Shown here piece by piece: positions 1 to 8,503 of a DNA stretch of 64,000 bases. How positions within the stretch are numbered: position 1 is the first letter of the stretch; every line of letters begins with the position of its first letter. Below the pieces are notes generated by a model. That model saw only the letters and a list, made by a program, of their open reading frames with translations. It was not told the origin of the DNA and ran no database searches. The stretch comes from Kribbella caucasensis (GTDB taxonomy: Bacteria > Actinomycetota > Actinomycetes > Propionibacteriales > Kribbellaceae): the NCBI RefSeq assembly GCF_004361855.1, contig NZ_SNWQ01000002.1:186001-250000 (forward strand), written 5' to 3'. The translations under genes and the position numbers were made by a program.

Positions 1-1
1 G

Positions 2-625
2 GTGCTGGTCCGCGAGATCGTCGGCAACGTGTTCGGCCTGGGCAGCGCGCTGTTCGGGATGCGCCGGCTGGTCGCGGCCTGGCCGGTCGGCATCGTCGGT
101 AACGTGCTGCTCTTCACCGTGTTCGTCGGCGGCCTGTTCGACACGCCGCAGGACAAGGACCTGTGGGGTCAGGCCGGTCGCCAGGTGTTCTTCGCCCTGG
201 TCAGCCTCTACGGCTGGTACCGCTGGTACCAGACCCGCCACGGCGGCGCGGCGACCGGCGTACAACCGCGGTGGGCGACGGCTCGCGAGCGCATCGAGCT
301 GCTCGGCGCCGCGGCGGTGCTCTACACGATCTCGTACTTCGTCCTCCAGGCCCTCGGCTCCTGGGGTCCGCAGTGGGACGCGTGGATCCTGACCGGCTCG
401 ATCCTCGCCACCTACGGGATGGCCCGGGGCTACGTGGAGTTCTGGCTGATCTGGATCGCGGTCGACGTGGTCGGCGTACCACTGTTGCTGCAGGCAAAGT
501 TCTACCCGTCGGCCGCGATGTACGTCGTCTACGGGTTGTTCTGCGTGCTCGGATTCGCCGCCTGGTGGCGGATCAACCAGCGCGAGAGTGTCGCGGCGGC
601 CCCCGAACCAGTGGCGGTGAGTTAG
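2..625 (+). CDS. ribM: PnuC-family vitamin transporter, probably riboflavin importer RibM (5' end cut by window)
   Basis: This is a hydrophobic protein of at least 207 residues with about six membrane segments and the PnuC-type glycine-rich first helix followed by WPVGIVGNVLLF. PnuC proteins carry nicotinamide riboside, but actinobacterial members encoded inside rib operons (RibM/PnuX) import riboflavin. This gene ends 3 bp before ribBA, so riboflavin is the likelier substrate; that assignment is inference from context. The readable frame starts at base 2 with GTG. Family members normally have some 10-15 more residues before the first helix, so the true start probably lies upstream of the window. 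The upstream part of the rib operon, and any FMN riboswitch, is not visible. Confidence 0.75.
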   Translation: MLVREIVGNVFGLGSALFGMRRLVAAWPVGIVGNVLLFTVFVGGLFDTPQDKDLWGQAGRQVFFALVSLYGWYRWYQTRHGGAATGVQPRWATARERIELLGAAAVLYTISYFVLQALGSWGPQWDAWILTGSILATYGMARGYVEFWLIWIAVDVVGVPLLLQAKFYPSAAMYVVYGLFCVLGFAAWWRINQRESVAAAPEPVAVS

Positions 626-628
626 ATC

Positions 629-1861
629 ATGGGCGAACTGTTGAAGCTGGACACCATCGAGAACGCGATCGACGAGATCCGGGCCGGCCGCCCGGTGATC
701 GTGGTCGACGACGAGGACCGGGAGAACGAGGGCGACCTGATCTTCGCGGCGTCCAAGGCGACCCCGGAGTTGCTGGCCTTCCTGATCCGGTACAGCTCGG
801 GCGTGGTCTGCGTGCCGATGGAGCCGGCCGATCTCGACCGGCTCGGCATCCCGCTGATGACACCGCACAACCGCGAGCGGATGCGGACGGCGTACACGGT
901 CTCGGTCGACGCGCGGGACGGCATCAGTACCGGGATCTCGGCGGCGGACCGGGCCCGGACGATCCGGGTGCTGACCGATTCGGCGTCCGAGCCGTACGAC
1001 ATGGTCCAGCCCGGGCACGTGTTCCCGCTGCGCGGGCGGGACGGCGGCGTCCTGGTCCGGCCCGGGCACACCGAGGCCTCGATCGACCTGGCCCGGCTCG
1101 CGGGGCTGACGCCGGCCGCGGTGATCTCCGAGCTGGTGAACGACGACGGCACGATGAAGCGCGGGCCGCAGCTGCGGCAGTTCGCCGACGAGCACGGCCT
1201 GGTACTGGTCTCGATCGCGGACCTGATCAGCTACCGGCGCCGTACCGAGAGCCAGATCCAGCGGGTCGCCACCACCACCCTGCCGACCCAGTACGGCGAT
1301 TTCGTTGCCCACGGCTACCGGAACATCGTCGACGGGTCGGAGCAGCTGGCTCTGGTCCGCGGCGAGATCGGCGACGGGCCGACGCTGGTCCGGTTGCACT
1401 CGGAATGCCTGACAGGTGACGTCTTCGGCTCGCTCCGCTGCGACTGCGGTCCGCAGCTGGACGAGGCGATGCGACAGGTCGCACACGAAGGCGGCGTGGT
1501 CGTGTACCTGCGCGGTCACGAGGGCCGGGGGATCGGGCTGCTGCACAAGCTGCGGGCGTACGAGTTGCAGGACGCCGGCCGGGACACGGTCGACGCCAAC
1601 CTCGACCTCGGGCTGCCCGCCGACGCCCGCGACTACGGCACCGGCGCGCAGATCCTGGCCGACCTCGGCGTCACCTCGGTGAAGCTGCTGACCAACAACC
1701 CGGACAAGCTGGCCGGCGTCCAGGGCTACGGCATCGACGTGGTCGAGCGCCGCGGCATCTCCATCGACCCGACCGAACACAACCTGCGCTACCTGCGCAC
1801 CAAGCGCGATCGGATGGGCCACCACCTGCCCACCGGGACCGACGAGAAGGGAGCCAACTGA
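629..1861 (+). CDS. ribBA: Bifunctional 3,4-dihydroxy-2-butanone-4-phosphate synthase / GTP cyclohydrolase II
   Basis: The 410-residue protein makes both precursors of the riboflavin pathway, one from ribulose 5-phosphate and the other from GTP. The N-terminal half is the DHBP synthase domain, recognised by the acidic loop [10 protein letters not shown] and the GHTEAS segment. The C-terminal half, from about residue 205, is GTP cyclohydrolase II: it has the zinc-binding cysteine cluster [14 protein letters not shown], the GRGIGL catalytic loop and DYGTGAQIL. Length matches intact RibBA. It starts with ATG 3 bp after the transporter stop, and its TGA overlaps the ribH ATG by one base, indicating translational coupling in one operon. 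Confidence 0.97.
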   Translation: MGELLKLDTIENAIDEIRAGRPVIVVDDEDRENEGDLIFAASKATPELLAFLIRYSSGVVCVPMEPADLDRLGIPLMTPHNRERMRTAYTVSVDARDGISTGISAADRARTIRVLTDSASEPYDMVQPGHVFPLRGRDGGVLVRPGHTEASIDLARLAGLTPAAVISELVNDDGTMKRGPQLRQFADEHGLVLVSIADLISYRRRTESQIQRVATTTLPTQYGDFVAHGYRNIVDGSEQLALVRGEIGDGPTLVRLHSECLTGDVFGSLRCDCGPQLDEAMRQVAHEGGVVVYLRGHEGRGIGLLHKLRAYELQDAGRDTVDANLDLGLPADARDYGTGAQILADLGVTSVKLLTNNPDKLAGVQGYGIDVVERRGISIDPTEHNLRYLRTKRDRMGHHLPTGTDEKGAN

Positions 1862-2331
1862 TGTCGGGTAGCGGAGCACCCACGATCGAGACGCCTCGCG
1901 CGGAAGGTGCCCGGGTCGCGGTCGTCGCGGCGCAGTGGCACCCGAAGGTCACCGACTCCCTTGTCGCCGGGGCGATCCGGGCGCTCGAGGAGTCCGGCGT
2001 CACGGAGTACAAGGTGATCCGGGTGCCTGGCTCCTTCGAGCTGCCGGTCGCGGCGCTGCACGCAGCAAAGGGCGGGTACGACGCGGTGGTCGCGCTGGGC
2101 GTTGTGATCCGGGGAGACACGCCGCACTTCGAGTACGTCTGCCAGGCGGCTACGGAAGGGCTGATGCAGGTCGGGGTGACGACAGGGGTGCCGATCGGGT
2201 TCGGCCTGCTCACCTGCGACAACGACCCGCAAGCCCTCGACCGCGCGGGCCTGCCGGACTCCCGCGAGGACAAGGGCTACGAGTCAGCCCAGGCCGCGCT
2301 AAGCACGCTCGTCGCCATCAAGGGGCTGTAA
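1861..2331 (+). CDS. ribH: 6,7-dimethyl-8-ribityllumazine synthase
   Basis: The 156-residue protein catalyses the penultimate riboflavin step, condensing the ribityl-aminouracil with dihydroxybutanone phosphate; the family assembles into 60-mer or pentameric shells. Visible family signatures are the N-terminal AQWHPKVTD strand and loop, [25 protein letters not shown] with the catalytic histidine in DTPHFEY, and the C-terminal [10 protein letters not shown] and [10 protein letters not shown]. Length is normal. Its ATG overlaps the ribBA stop. It is the last rib gene here: a long palindrome begins 10 bp after its stop and the next gene runs in the opposite direction. Confidence 0.97.
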   Translation: MSGSGAPTIETPRAEGARVAVVAAQWHPKVTDSLVAGAIRALEESGVTEYKVIRVPGSFELPVAALHAAKGGYDAVVALGVVIRGDTPHFEYVCQAATEGLMQVGVTTGVPIGFGLLTCDNDPQALDRAGLPDSREDKGYESAQAALSTLVAIKGL

Positions 2332-2340
2332 TCACCCCAC

Positions 2341-2428
2341 CCGTTCATTCGTCGCCTTTTCACCCGCCGGTGCGGGCAGTTGACCCGCAGAACGCCTTCT
2401 CGCGGGTGAAAAGGCGACGAATGAGCGG
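2341..2428. terminator. Long nested palindrome between convergent genes
   Basis: Arms at 2341-2367 and 2402-2428 are inverted copies, 27 bp each with one mismatch (22 consecutive pairs at 2346-2367/2402-2423). The 34-bp centre holds a smaller inverted repeat, TGCGGG/CCCGCA. It lies between the ribH stop (2331) and the stop of the opposing gene (2435). A bidirectional terminator is the simplest reading, although there is no U tract and the stem is far longer than needed. Confidence 0.6.
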
Positions 2429-2434
2429 GGAGCG

Positions 2435-3370
2435 TCAGGCTGTCCTGGTGTGGGTCATCTGCCAGTTCGGCACCCAGGTCCGGCCGCCGTCGGTCGAGAA
2501 GGACTGCTCCCACGAGGCCTGCTCGGCGCCGGGCGTCCAGCGGAACCGGACGTCGATCGGCTGCCCCTCCCACACATCCGGCCCTTCGAAGATCCCGATG
2601 CCGTCGGCACCGAACGATCCGATCACCGGCGTCTCCAGCACCCCGCGCTGACTGTTGATCCAGTGAATCGACCAGGTGCGCTTGAACGGGTTGTAGACCC
2701 GGAACGTCGCGCCGCGGAACCCTAGTGACGGGAACCACCCCTCGTCGAAGCTGATCGCGCCGTCGAAGTAGCTCCAGACCTTCATCGTCGACTCCAGCTC
2801 GTACCACTCGGCCGGTTCGCCGAGAGCGGGCCGGCGCCGCCGGTTGTGCATGTCCCACTCGCCGACAAGGAAGTCGAAGTCACCCGTCACCTTCGGTACG
2901 TCGGGCCGGGGCGGCGGCGTGTCCCGGCGAGTGAAGTCCATCGTCCAGTTGAGTTCCCACGTCTCGCCGCCGTCGACCGAGAACGACTGCTCCCAGTGCG
3001 CCGTGGTCTCGGTGATGTCCGACCAGGCGTAACTCGCGAGCACCGGCCGTCCGTCGTACTCGTCCTCGCCGACCAGCCAGCAAGATCCGTCGCTCCACCG
3101 GCCACGCACCGGCGGGCCGACCTCGTACGTCGTGCTGTTCACCCAGTAGACCGACCACTCCTTCTCGACCGGGTCGAACAGTCGCAGCGACATCCCGTAC
3201 GACGCCTTGTCCGGGAACCGCATCTCGTCAATGCTGATCGCCCCGTCGAAGTGCGTCCGTGCGCTGCACGTGCCGCTGTACTGCGTCCACTCGTCGCCGC
3301 CGCTCAACGGTTTGACCAGTTGGCGGTGCAGTACGTCGAAGTGTCCGGTGAGGAAGTCGAAATCCATCAT
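2435..3370 (-). CDS. Double-domain protein of unknown function, paralog of its upstream neighbour
   Basis: A 311-residue protein built from two similar units of about 150 residues. Each begins with (D)FDFL(T/V)G and contains HNRR- or HRQL-type segments, a G(A/G)ISxDE motif, an RLxxPxxxxWSIxWxxS strand and a closing W(E/Q)QSFSxDGGxTWxxNW. The layout resembles DUF1579-like lipocalin/heat-stable barrels, but I do not recognise a function. No signal peptide or membrane segment is present. The start is the ATG at 3370, which overlaps the stop of the upstream gene as ATGA; a second ATG follows at 3367. The gene is almost certainly co-transcribed with its paralog. Confidence 0.8.
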   Translation of the reverse strand: MMDFDFLTGHFDVLHRQLVKPLSGGDEWTQYSGTCSARTHFDGAISIDEMRFPDKASYGMSLRLFDPVEKEWSVYWVNSTTYEVGPPVRGRWSDGSCWLVGEDEYDGRPVLASYAWSDITETTAHWEQSFSVDGGETWELNWTMDFTRRDTPPPRPDVPKVTGDFDFLVGEWDMHNRRRRPALGEPAEWYELESTMKVWSYFDGAISFDEGWFPSLGFRGATFRVYNPFKRTWSIHWINSQRGVLETPVIGSFGADGIGIFEGPDVWEGQPIDVRFRWTPGAEQASWEQSFSTDGGRTWVPNWQMTHTRTA

Positions 3371-4314
3371 GATCGCGGCTCCGGCCGGGTGAAGGTCATC
3401 GTCCAGTTGTGCTCCCAGGTCCGGCCGCCGTCGCCGGAGAAGAACTGCTGCCACACCGGCACCTCGCCCGTGGTCCACCGGAACCGCACGTCGACCGGCC
3501 TGCCGTCATGCTCGTCGGGTCCGTGGAAGGACCCGACGCCTTCGTGGTCGAAACCACCATGCACCGGCGGTTCGAGGACACCCCGGGTGCTCATCACCCA
3601 GTAGATCGACCACTTCTTCTCGACCGGGTCGAACAGACGCAGGGTGAAACCGGTGAAACCCCTTCCGGTGAAGTCGATCTCGTCGGTGCTGACGGCGCCG
3701 TTGAAGTACGTCGTACCGGTGGTGACCGCGGGCGCCTCGAACCAGTCGTCGGCGTCGGCCAGGATCGATTTCAGTCGGCGGTTGTGCACGTTCCACTCGC
3801 CGACGAGGAAGTCGAAGTCGCCGGTGACCTTCGGGAACTCCACGGTCGGCGGTTGATCCGCGCGGCGGGTGAAGTCCATTGTCCAGTTGGTCTCCCAGGT
3901 CGCGCCGTCGTCGATCGAGTAGGCCAGCTCCCAGTGGGCGGTCTGCTCGGTGACGTCGGACCAGCGGTATCGGGCGAGCACCTGGCGACCGTCGTACTCG
4001 CGCTCCCCGGTCAGGTCGGCCGTGCCGTCGTCGGACCAGGATCCCCGGACCGGCGGCTGGGTGATCCGGCCGTCGCGGCTGTCGACCCAGTAGATGGACC
4101 AGAGTTGCTCGGTCGGGTTGTACAGCCGGACGGACAGGCCGCGGTAGCCCTGGTCGGGGAACTGCATCTCGTCGATGCTGATGCCGCCGCCGAAGTGGGT
4201 GCGGCCGGTGGTGGTGCCGTGGTACTCGATCCATTCGTCGCTGCCGGTCAGCGGTTTGGTCAGCTGCCGGTGGACCACGTCGAAGTGGCCGGTGAGGAAG
4301 TCGAAGTCGTTCAT
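3367..4314 (-). CDS. Double-domain protein of unknown function, first gene of a paralogous pair
   Basis: A 315-residue soluble protein with the same two-unit architecture as the following gene. The unit starts are NDFDFLTGHFDVVHRQL and GDFDFLVGEWNVHNRR. Shared landmarks in each half are ISxDE, RL(Y/F)(N/D)PxE(Q/K)xWSIYW and the final DDGATW or GDGGRTW strand. Four copies of one fold are therefore encoded in two overlapping genes. A WYL-domain regulator is transcribed divergently with only 61 bp between the starts; such YafY-type regulators commonly control the adjacent gene, so regulation by it is likely but inferred. The ligand or enzymatic activity is unknown. Confidence 0.8.
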   Translation of the reverse strand: MNDFDFLTGHFDVVHRQLTKPLTGSDEWIEYHGTTTGRTHFGGGISIDEMQFPDQGYRGLSVRLYNPTEQLWSIYWVDSRDGRITQPPVRGSWSDDGTADLTGEREYDGRQVLARYRWSDVTEQTAHWELAYSIDDGATWETNWTMDFTRRADQPPTVEFPKVTGDFDFLVGEWNVHNRRLKSILADADDWFEAPAVTTGTTYFNGAVSTDEIDFTGRGFTGFTLRLFDPVEKKWSIYWVMSTRGVLEPPVHGGFDHEGVGSFHGPDEHDGRPVDVRFRWTTGEVPVWQQFFSGDGGRTWEHNWTMTFTRPEPRS

Positions 4315-4375
4315 GGCTCCAGCTTTCCGGCTTAACCTGACACATCCTGGCAGTGTTTGTGACTACTCTCGAAGC

Positions 4376-5347
4376 GTGCGTTCGAGTCGGTTGTTGTCGA
4401 TCCTGTTGCTGCTGCAGACGCGGCGGCAGTTGACCGCGCGCGAGCTCGCCGAGGAGCTGGAGGTCTCGCTGCGGACGATCTACCGCGACGTGGAGGCGCT
4501 GGCCGCGGCGGGCGTTCCGGTGTACGCCGATCAGGGGCGGGCCGGGGGATATCGGCTGCTCGACGGGTATCGCACCAAGCTGACCGGGCTCACCGAGCAG
4601 GAGGCGGCCGCGTTGTTCCTGGTCGGCATGCCGGGTGCCGCGGCGGCGCTCGGGTTGACGGCGGAGACCAGTGCGGCCGAGCTCAAGTTGCTGGCCGCGT
4701 TGGCGCCGGACCAACGGGATCGGGCCGGGCGGCTGAAGAACCGGTTCCACCTCGATCTGCCCGCGTGGTACCAGGAGGCCGAGGATTCACCACAGCTCGC
4801 GGCGGTCGCGGAGGCGGTGCTACACGATCGGCGGATCAAGGTGCGCTACCGCCGGTGGGAGGCGCCGCGCGAGGTTGATCGGGTGCTTGATCCGTATGGG
4901 TTGGTGTTGAAGAACGGTAGTTGGTACGTCGTCGCCGCGGCGACGGGCGGTGGGATTCGGACGTATCGGGTGTCGAACATCCTCTCGTTGGAGGCTACGG
5001 AAGAGGAGTTCAGCCGGCCGCCGCGCTTCGAGTTGGCTCGGTACTGGCAGGAGCATCTGGACGAGTTCGAGCAGCGGCGGTTCACGGGGGAGGCTGTGGT
5101 CCGGGTGGCCGCCGGGTTGGTGCCGCGGTTGAAGGACCTCTCGTTCGCGGATCTGCAGCGGGCGGTGGAGGCGGCCGAGCCGGCCGAGGACGGGAGCGTG
5201 ACCGCCGTCGTACCGGTCGAGTCCATCGGCAACGCGGCGAGCCGGTTGATCCGCTTCGGCGATCAGCTGGAGGTGCTGAAGCCGCCCGAGCTGCGGGCGG
5301 AACTCAGGCGATTGGCGCAGTCTGTGGCTGACCTCTACGAGTCCTGA
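4376..5347 (+). CDS. YafY-type transcriptional regulator (HTH_11 + WYL domain)
   Basis: A 323-residue regulator. Residues 1-60 form a DeoR/BirA-like winged helix with the signature LTARELAEELEVSLRTIYRDVEAL and a GRAGGYRLLDGYR wing. The middle and C-terminal parts form a WYL ligand-sensing domain, with the WYL-equivalent stretch NGSWYVVAA. GTG at 4376 is chosen because the alignable HTH begins immediately after it; the frame stays open further upstream but with non-homologous sequence. It is divergent from the double-domain pair and its 3' end overlaps the convergent marR gene by 13 bp. The likely role is local regulation of the divergent operon in response to an unknown small ligand or nucleic acid. 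Confidence 0.85.
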   Translation: MRSSRLLSILLLLQTRRQLTARELAEELEVSLRTIYRDVEALAAAGVPVYADQGRAGGYRLLDGYRTKLTGLTEQEAAALFLVGMPGAAAALGLTAETSAAELKLLAALAPDQRDRAGRLKNRFHLDLPAWYQEAEDSPQLAAVAEAVLHDRRIKVRYRRWEAPREVDRVLDPYGLVLKNGSWYVVAAATGGGIRTYRVSNILSLEATEEEFSRPPRFELARYWQEHLDEFEQRRFTGEAVVRVAAGLVPRLKDLSFADLQRAVEAAEPAEDGSVTAVVPVESIGNAASRLIRFGDQLEVLKPPELRAELRRLAQSVADLYES

Positions 5348-5805
5348 CCGAGTTTGCCGGCTGAGGTGCGGCCGGCGTCGGCGCTGCGCTGGAGGAAACC
5401 GGCGATCAGCTCGAGCTCGGCTGCGGTGTAGTCGGCGCAGATCTCGTCCATCGCACGGTTCATGCCGCGATATAAGCGATAGACCTCGACGTTGCGGTCC
5501 GGCAGCACCCGGATGCTGACGCTGCGCCGGTCGGCCGGGTCGCGGTCGCGGGTGATCCAGCCGCCGCGCTCGAGCCGGTCCAGGATGCCGGTCAGTGTCG
5601 CCGGGTGCAGGCCGACCTGCCGGGCCAGCGCGCTCGGCGTCATCGGGCCGTGTTTGGCCAGCACGTCCAGGCAGTCGAGATCGATGTCCTTCAGTGCCAG
5701 CTTGCCGCCGACCTGATGGTTCAGCAGGGCGAGCTGGATGCGCAGATCCCGCAGTGCGGCCTTGATCACAGTGGTGGCCCGACGGCTAGTCTGTTTGGAT
5801 TCCAT
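5335..5805 (-). CDS. MarR-family transcriptional regulator
   Basis: A 156-residue winged-helix protein. The recognition region LDVLAKHGPMTPSALARQVGLHPATLTGILDRLERGGWI is followed by the MarR wing signature RDPADRRSVSIRV. The N- and C-terminal helices needed for dimerisation are present, so it appears intact. It is divergent from the NmrA-like oxidoreductase and DUF1772 genes, with 85 bp between the two starts. An AT-rich inverted repeat covers its own start codon, which suggests autoregulation and control of the divergent redox pair, a common MarR arrangement. The effector is unknown. Confidence 0.88.
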   Translation of the reverse strand: MESKQTSRRATTVIKAALRDLRIQLALLNHQVGGKLALKDIDLDCLDVLAKHGPMTPSALARQVGLHPATLTGILDRLERGGWITRDRDPADRRSVSIRVLPDRNVEVYRLYRGMNRAMDEICADYTAAELELIAGFLQRSADAGRTSAGKLGQDS

Positions 5806-5829
5806 ATATTACGATTCCCATATTATATG
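5803..5829. promoter_or_regulatory. Candidate MarR operator
   Basis: An inverted repeat with arms CATATATTA (5803-5811) and TATTATATG (5821-5829), 8 of 9 positions matching, and a 9-bp spacer. It is strikingly AT-rich in this GC-rich DNA, overlaps the marR start codon and lies in the divergent promoter region. Size and position suit a MarR dimer. Confidence 0.6.
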
Positions 5830-5890
5830 ACTTACGGAACAGCTGACGCGGGCACCGTACCGCAGATCAGCCCAGAACAGGGAGCAAGAG

Positions 5891-6832
5891 TTGACCATCC
5901 TGATCACCGGAGCGACCGGCATCCTCGGCCGTCCACTCGTCGCACTACTGCAGAACGAAGGCATCGCAGTCCGCGCGGTCGCCCGATCAACGCCAGGTCC
6001 GAAGTCGCCGACCGCGACACCGGCCGAGACGCCGATCGAGACACCGGCCGAGACGCCGATCGAGACGCCGGCCGTTTCCGGGGAAGCGGGTGTCGAGTGG
6101 GTCAGTGCGGACCTGACCCGGCCCGAGAGCCTCGCGCCCGCCCTCGATGGGGTGAGCGCCCTGTTTGTCCACCCGCGCGCGGTCGGCGAGAACGCAGGCA
6201 AGCTGCTGGCGCTGGCCGCCGAGCACGGGGTACGGCGGGTCGTGGCGCTGTCCGCCATCAACGTCGACGACGACCCGGCGTACCAGCCGTCGCGGTTGAA
6301 CGGGGACCGCAACAAGGAGGTGGAGGACGCGGTCGTCGGGAGTGGACTGCCTTGGGTGGCGGTGCGGCCGAGTGCGTTCGCGACCAATGTGGTCGGGATG
6401 TTCGGCGCGCAGCTACGGGCCGGCGAAATCGTGCGCGGCCCGTACGCCGACTTCGCGGAGGCATTCGTGCATGAGGTGGATCTGGCCGAGGTGATCGCCC
6501 GTGCCCTGCTCGACGAAAGCCTGGATGGGCTTCGGATCCCGGTCACCGGTCCGCAGTCGTTGACGCACTCGGAAATCGTTGCGGTCATCGGTGAGGTGCT
6601 CGGGCGACCGGTCCGATTCGAGGAGGTCCCGCCGCAAGTTGCCGCTCGTGGTCTGGTCGCGCACGGTCTGGCTGAGGCGTTCGTGTCCGCCCTGATGGCC
6701 CGGTACGCGCGTGGGGCGGGGCAGCCCGCGCTCGTCACCGACGGCGTCGAACAGGTCCTCGGTCGCCCGGCGCGTACCTTCGCCGACTGGGTCGCCGACC
6801 ACGCGGCCGCCTTCCAAGTGAGTGTCAGATGA
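5891..6832 (+). CDS. NmrA-like NAD(P)-binding oxidoreductase
   Basis: A 313-residue Rossmann protein of the atypical SDR / NmrA family. It begins with TILITGATGILGRPL (GxxGxxG dinucleotide motif); later landmarks are SALFVHP, VVALSAINV and LPWVAVRPSAFATN. The start is TTG at 5891, preceded by GGAG at 5881. Between the second strand (VRAVARS) and VEWVSADL, near residues 40-60, lies an in-frame repeat of TPAETPIE, placed in the loop that usually contacts the cofactor phosphate. It is probably regulated by the divergent MarR and is coupled by a 4-base overlap to the DUF1772 gene. The substrate is unknown; family members act as redox sensors or quinone/isoflavone-type reductases. Confidence 0.85.
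   Translation: MTILITGATGILGRPLVALLQNEGIAVRAVARSTPGPKSPTATPAETPIETPAETPIETPAVSGEAGVEWVSADLTRPESLAPALDGVSALFVHPRAVGENAGKLLALAAEHGVRRVVALSAINVDDDPAYQPSRLNGDRNKEVEDAVVGSGLPWVAVRPSAFATNVVGMFGAQLRAGEIVRGPYADFAEAFVHEVDLAEVIARALLDESLDGLRIPVTGPQSLTHSEIVAVIGEVLGRPVRFEEVPPQVAARGLVAHGLAEAFVSALMARYARGAGQPALVTDGVEQVLGRPARTFADWVADHAAAFQVSVR
6017..6064 (+). repeat. 24-bp tandem repeat inside the NmrA-like gene
   Basis: Two perfect 24-bp units (6017-6040 and 6041-6064), encoding TPAETPIE twice, followed by a partial third unit. The repeat keeps the frame. Confidence 0.9.
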
Positions 6833-7365
6833 CCAGCAGGTTGGTGCGGCTGCTGGGGCTGTTGTTCACCGGGTTGTTCGCGGGGTTCCTGCTCGGGGTG
6901 CTCGTGCTGGAGAACTCGCTGCGCGGGTACGACGCCTCGGTCTACACCCAGGTCCGGCTGGTCGAGCTCGACTCGTTGGACAAGCTGGCGTCGGCGACGT
7001 TGATCCCGGCGCTGATCTGCACGCTGGTCCTTGCCGTTTCGGCGATCCGGGCCAGAGGCAACGATCGTTGGTTGGTGCTGGGGGCGTTCGGGTTGCTGAC
7101 ACTGGTTCTGGTCACGTCGCTGGTCGTCAACTTGCCGATCAACGGCGACCAGGCCGATTGGTTGGTTCAGTCGCCGCCGTCGGACTGGGCGAGCGTGCGG
7201 GACCGTTGGCAGGTTGCCCATGTGGTGCGTACTGTCTCCGCCGTCTTGGCGTTCGGCGCGCTGATCGTTGCTGCGGTCAACCGTGCGAACCGGTCTGAAC
7301 ACATCGAGGTGGTCGGCGCCGAGCCGGCGCTCAGTGCAGTACGCCGGCGGAGCTCAGTCGATTGA
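6829..7365 (+). CDS. DUF1772-like membrane protein
   Basis: A 178-residue protein with four predicted membrane helices, of the DUF1772 (anthrone oxygenase-like) type. The first helix carries GLLFTGLFAGFLLGVLVLE. The loop between the third and fourth helices has NLPINGDQADW and DRWQVAHVVRT, typical of this family. It overlaps the preceding NmrA-like gene by 4 bases (ATGA), so the two are one operon. The family is often paired with oxidoreductases, and some members act in quinone or polyketide oxidation; a specific role here is not shown. Its 3' end overlaps the convergent peptidase gene by 35 bp. Confidence 0.8.
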   Translation: MTSRLVRLLGLLFTGLFAGFLLGVLVLENSLRGYDASVYTQVRLVELDSLDKLASATLIPALICTLVLAVSAIRARGNDRWLVLGAFGLLTLVLVTSLVVNLPINGDQADWLVQSPPSDWASVRDRWQVAHVVRTVSAVLAFGALIVAAVNRANRSEHIEVVGAEPALSAVRRRSSVD

Positions 7366-8484
7366 GTAGGTAGTCGTGCGGTACGGCGTACCGGGTGTTC
7401 CCGCGGAAGCCGGTCACGGTGTGCGCCATCGTGAGGGAGTTGAGGAGGGCCTCCTCGACCGATTCCATCGTCGCCTGGAACACGGGTTTGAGGTCCTGTT
7501 CGGGCATCGGTGGTTGGCGGGAGGTGCTGAACGCGATCGCGTAGTCGCCGCTGCCGGGGGCGTAGTCGGAACCGACGAGTCCGAGCGCGAAGATCGCGCG
7601 CCGGGCGATCCGGCCGAGCTGCCGGGCGTCGAGCGGGAGATCAGTGGCGAGCACGATCATGCAGGAGTTGCCGGTGGGTTCGCTCGGCGAGGGCGGCGCC
7701 GGAATCGGCGTACCGAGCACACGCAACACCCCAGAGAAGTTCGCCTGCACCAGCGCACCGACTACACCCGTGGGCGCGACTCTCGAGGACGTGCCGATGC
7801 CGGCTTTGAAGCCGAGGGCGGCTGTGCCGGTACCGGCGCCGACGCAACCTTCGGCGGGTAGTTCGGCGGAGGCGGACGCGAGCGCGCCGAGCACGTGCTG
7901 CTCGGTGATCGGCCGCTGCCGGATGTCCGAGAGGAAACCGTCGTTGGTCTCGCCGACGATGGGATTGAGGCTGATCGCGTTCGGGTCGAGATCGAGCAGA
8001 TAGGTGAGCAGCGCATCCGCGGCCCGGAAGACCGACAACGTGCCGGTCAACAGGATCGGCGTCTCGATCACGCCCAGCTCGTCCACCTGGGTCGACCCGA
8101 CCAGCTTCCCGTACCCGTTGCCCACAGCAACAGCAGCCGGCAACCCCCGCTGCCCTCCGCCGCTCCCACCCGCGCCAGCCCCACTCGCCCCGACCCCACT
8201 CGCCCCGACCCCACCCGCGCCGGCCCCACCCGCGCCAGCCTCACCGGCCCCGACCCCACCTGCCCCAGCCCCACCTGCCCCAGCCCCGCCCGCTCCGATC
8301 ACCGGCCGGAGGGCAGGGTTCAGCGCGTCGGGGACGATTGCGGTGACGCCGGTGTGGAGGTTGGCGCCGTCGTCGAGGGTGGTGTGTGGCCTACTCGGAT
8401 GCCGGGGACGTCGGTGATCGAGTTCAGCAGGCCGGTGGGGAGGGTGCCGGGGGTGATACCCAGGTCGCGCGCTCGGAGTTGCAT
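7331..8484 (-). pseudogene. P1-family (DmpA-like) aminopeptidase/esterase, frameshifted
   Basis: The protein would be a self-processing N-terminal-nucleophile hydrolase. The start is ATG at 8484 (MQLRARDLGITP, then DVPGIRVGH). Homology continues in another frame with TTLDDGANLHTGVTAIVP. The break lies at 8382-8388, where one extra CA (GTGTGTG on the plus strand) separates the two frames. The rest is well preserved: NGYGKLVGSTQ, GAGTGTAALGFKAGIGTSSR and, at 7669-7664, the Asn-Ser autocleavage pair in PTGNSCMIVLATD, with Ser as the expected nucleophile. A Gly/Ala-rich repeat interrupts the fold after RPVIGAG. It may be a pseudogene, a slippage-controlled gene or a sequencing error. Confidence 0.8.
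8165..8299 (-). repeat. 15-bp minisatellite inside the peptidase gene
   Basis: Nine consecutive 15-bp units; on the plus strand a typical unit is CCCACCTGCCCCAGC. They encode about 45 Gly/Ala-rich residues in frame. Units 2-3 and 7-8 are identical neighbours, suggesting recent expansion. Confidence 0.9.
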
Positions 8485-8503
8485 GCCGACTATCGTCGGG
8501 CAG

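Noticed and set aside
163..1419. 418-codon plus-strand frame overlapping the transporter and ribBA
   Set aside because: It is out of frame with two clear genes, Arg/Gly/Asp-rich, and has no homology.
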